A DNA stretch of 5,925 bases, taken from the NCBI GenBank assembly GCA_945866165.1, contig CAMBGO010000150.1, positions 1 through 5,925 of the forward strand, given 5' to 3'. Of the stretch, positions 5,658 through 5,925 are shown in pieces. This DNA comes from Chitinophaga pinensis (lineage in GTDB: Bacteria; Bacteroidota; Bacteroidia; Chitinophagales; Chitinophagaceae). How positions within the stretch are numbered: position 1 is the first letter of the stretch; each line of letters begins with the position of its first letter. The notes beneath the pieces are model-generated. The model ran no database searches. It was not told the DNA's origin and saw only the letters and a list, made by a program, of their open reading frames with translations. The translations under genes were made by a program, and so were the position numbers.

Positions 5658-5925
5658 TCAATGTAGTTCCCCCATAGGGGCCACATATCTACCTATAAAT
5701 TTCAAAGTGCCATACTTCACCGAGGTGTGATCAAACTGACCATTAGCCATGTCTAATTCAATTTGTAGCACTACCCTCTTTGTAGCCTTCAAATTAAGTT
5801 TGTCATAAGGACCAAGACTCATGGAATACCTTTTCCCTTGATACCTCCACCTTAATCTGATCCTGTTCTTAATGTTTTCTACAGAGACTGTTCCTTTCTG
5901 ATTTTTGATACCCAAAAAGATACCC
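5658..5925 (-). pseudogene. Tyrosine integrase remnant: N-terminal arm DNA-binding domain only
   Basis: On the minus strand the frame is open from the right window edge to a TGA at 5658-5660. A TTG at 5915 is the first possible start inside, but the frame continues upstream of it (GIF before LGIKNQKG), so the 5' end may lie outside. Numbering from that TTG, residues 7-69 read KGTVSVEN, RIRLRWRYQGKRYSMSLGPYD, then NLKATKRVVLQIELDMANG and QFDHTSVKYG. This is the pattern of the arm-type DNA-binding domain (DUF3596 family) at the start of many phage and island tyrosine recombinases, including the QIELD-x-x-x-G-x-FD signature. A full integrase would continue for about 300 residues with a core-binding domain and the R-H-R-Y catalytic domain. 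Here the frame ends after about 16 unrelated residues (TLKFIGRYVAPMGELH), close to a GC-rich CCCC-ATA-GGGG inverted repeat at 5670-5680, and nothing resumes downstream. It is most likely a deletion remnant; a free-standing arm-domain protein is a less likely alternative. Confidence 0.75.

Overview
The window looks like chromosomal or island DNA of a Bacteroidota bacterium (Cytophagia/Flavobacteriia/Sphingobacteriia type). It is AT-rich, the genes lack Shine-Dalgarno sequences, and the only good promoter (TTTG-N20-TAATTTTG at 3713-3744) fits the Bacteroidota sigma consensus (TTTG / TAnnTTTG). The species cannot be named from this sequence.

Left part (1-3078): two co-directional genes 8 bp apart. 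The first frame is open from the window edge, so only the C-terminal part of a larger protein is seen. It is charged and helical, with a central hydrophobic block and a low-complexity tail. This resembles the large accessory or effector-like proteins of Bacteroidota extracellular contractile injection system (eCIS) loci, but no diagnostic domain lies inside the window. The second gene encodes a 311-residue protein whose C-terminal half looks like a YbjN/type III-chaperone-like fold. A cargo-chaperone pair is a reasonable but unproven reading.

Middle gap (3079-3755): about 680 bp without a gene. It holds a strong hairpin terminator reading leftward (3203-3234), a short tRNA-3'-end-like sequence directly beside it, a doubtful transposase scrap, and the promoter of the next operon.

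Right part (3756-5294): a two-gene operon of cytoskeletal proteins. The first is a ParM/Alp-like actin-fold ATPase. The second, 9 bp downstream, is a bactofilin. The actin-like protein is the most unusual object here. Its clean phosphate-1 motif (VGIDLGNSST) sits at the extreme C-terminus, after the adenosine motif and the normal terminal helix, while the N-terminus has no clear phosphate-1 consensus. This looks like a circular permutation of the first beta-hairpin. In addition, the phosphate-2 loop has Ser where Asp is expected. A permuted actin-like protein paired with a bactofilin may be a little-described two-polymer module.

Right edge (5295-5925): 363 bp without a gene, then on the minus strand the arm DNA-binding domain of a tyrosine integrase. 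It stops before any catalytic domain, so it is probably a remnant. Together with the transposase-like and tRNA-end-like scraps, it suggests that the neighbourhood has been visited by mobile DNA.
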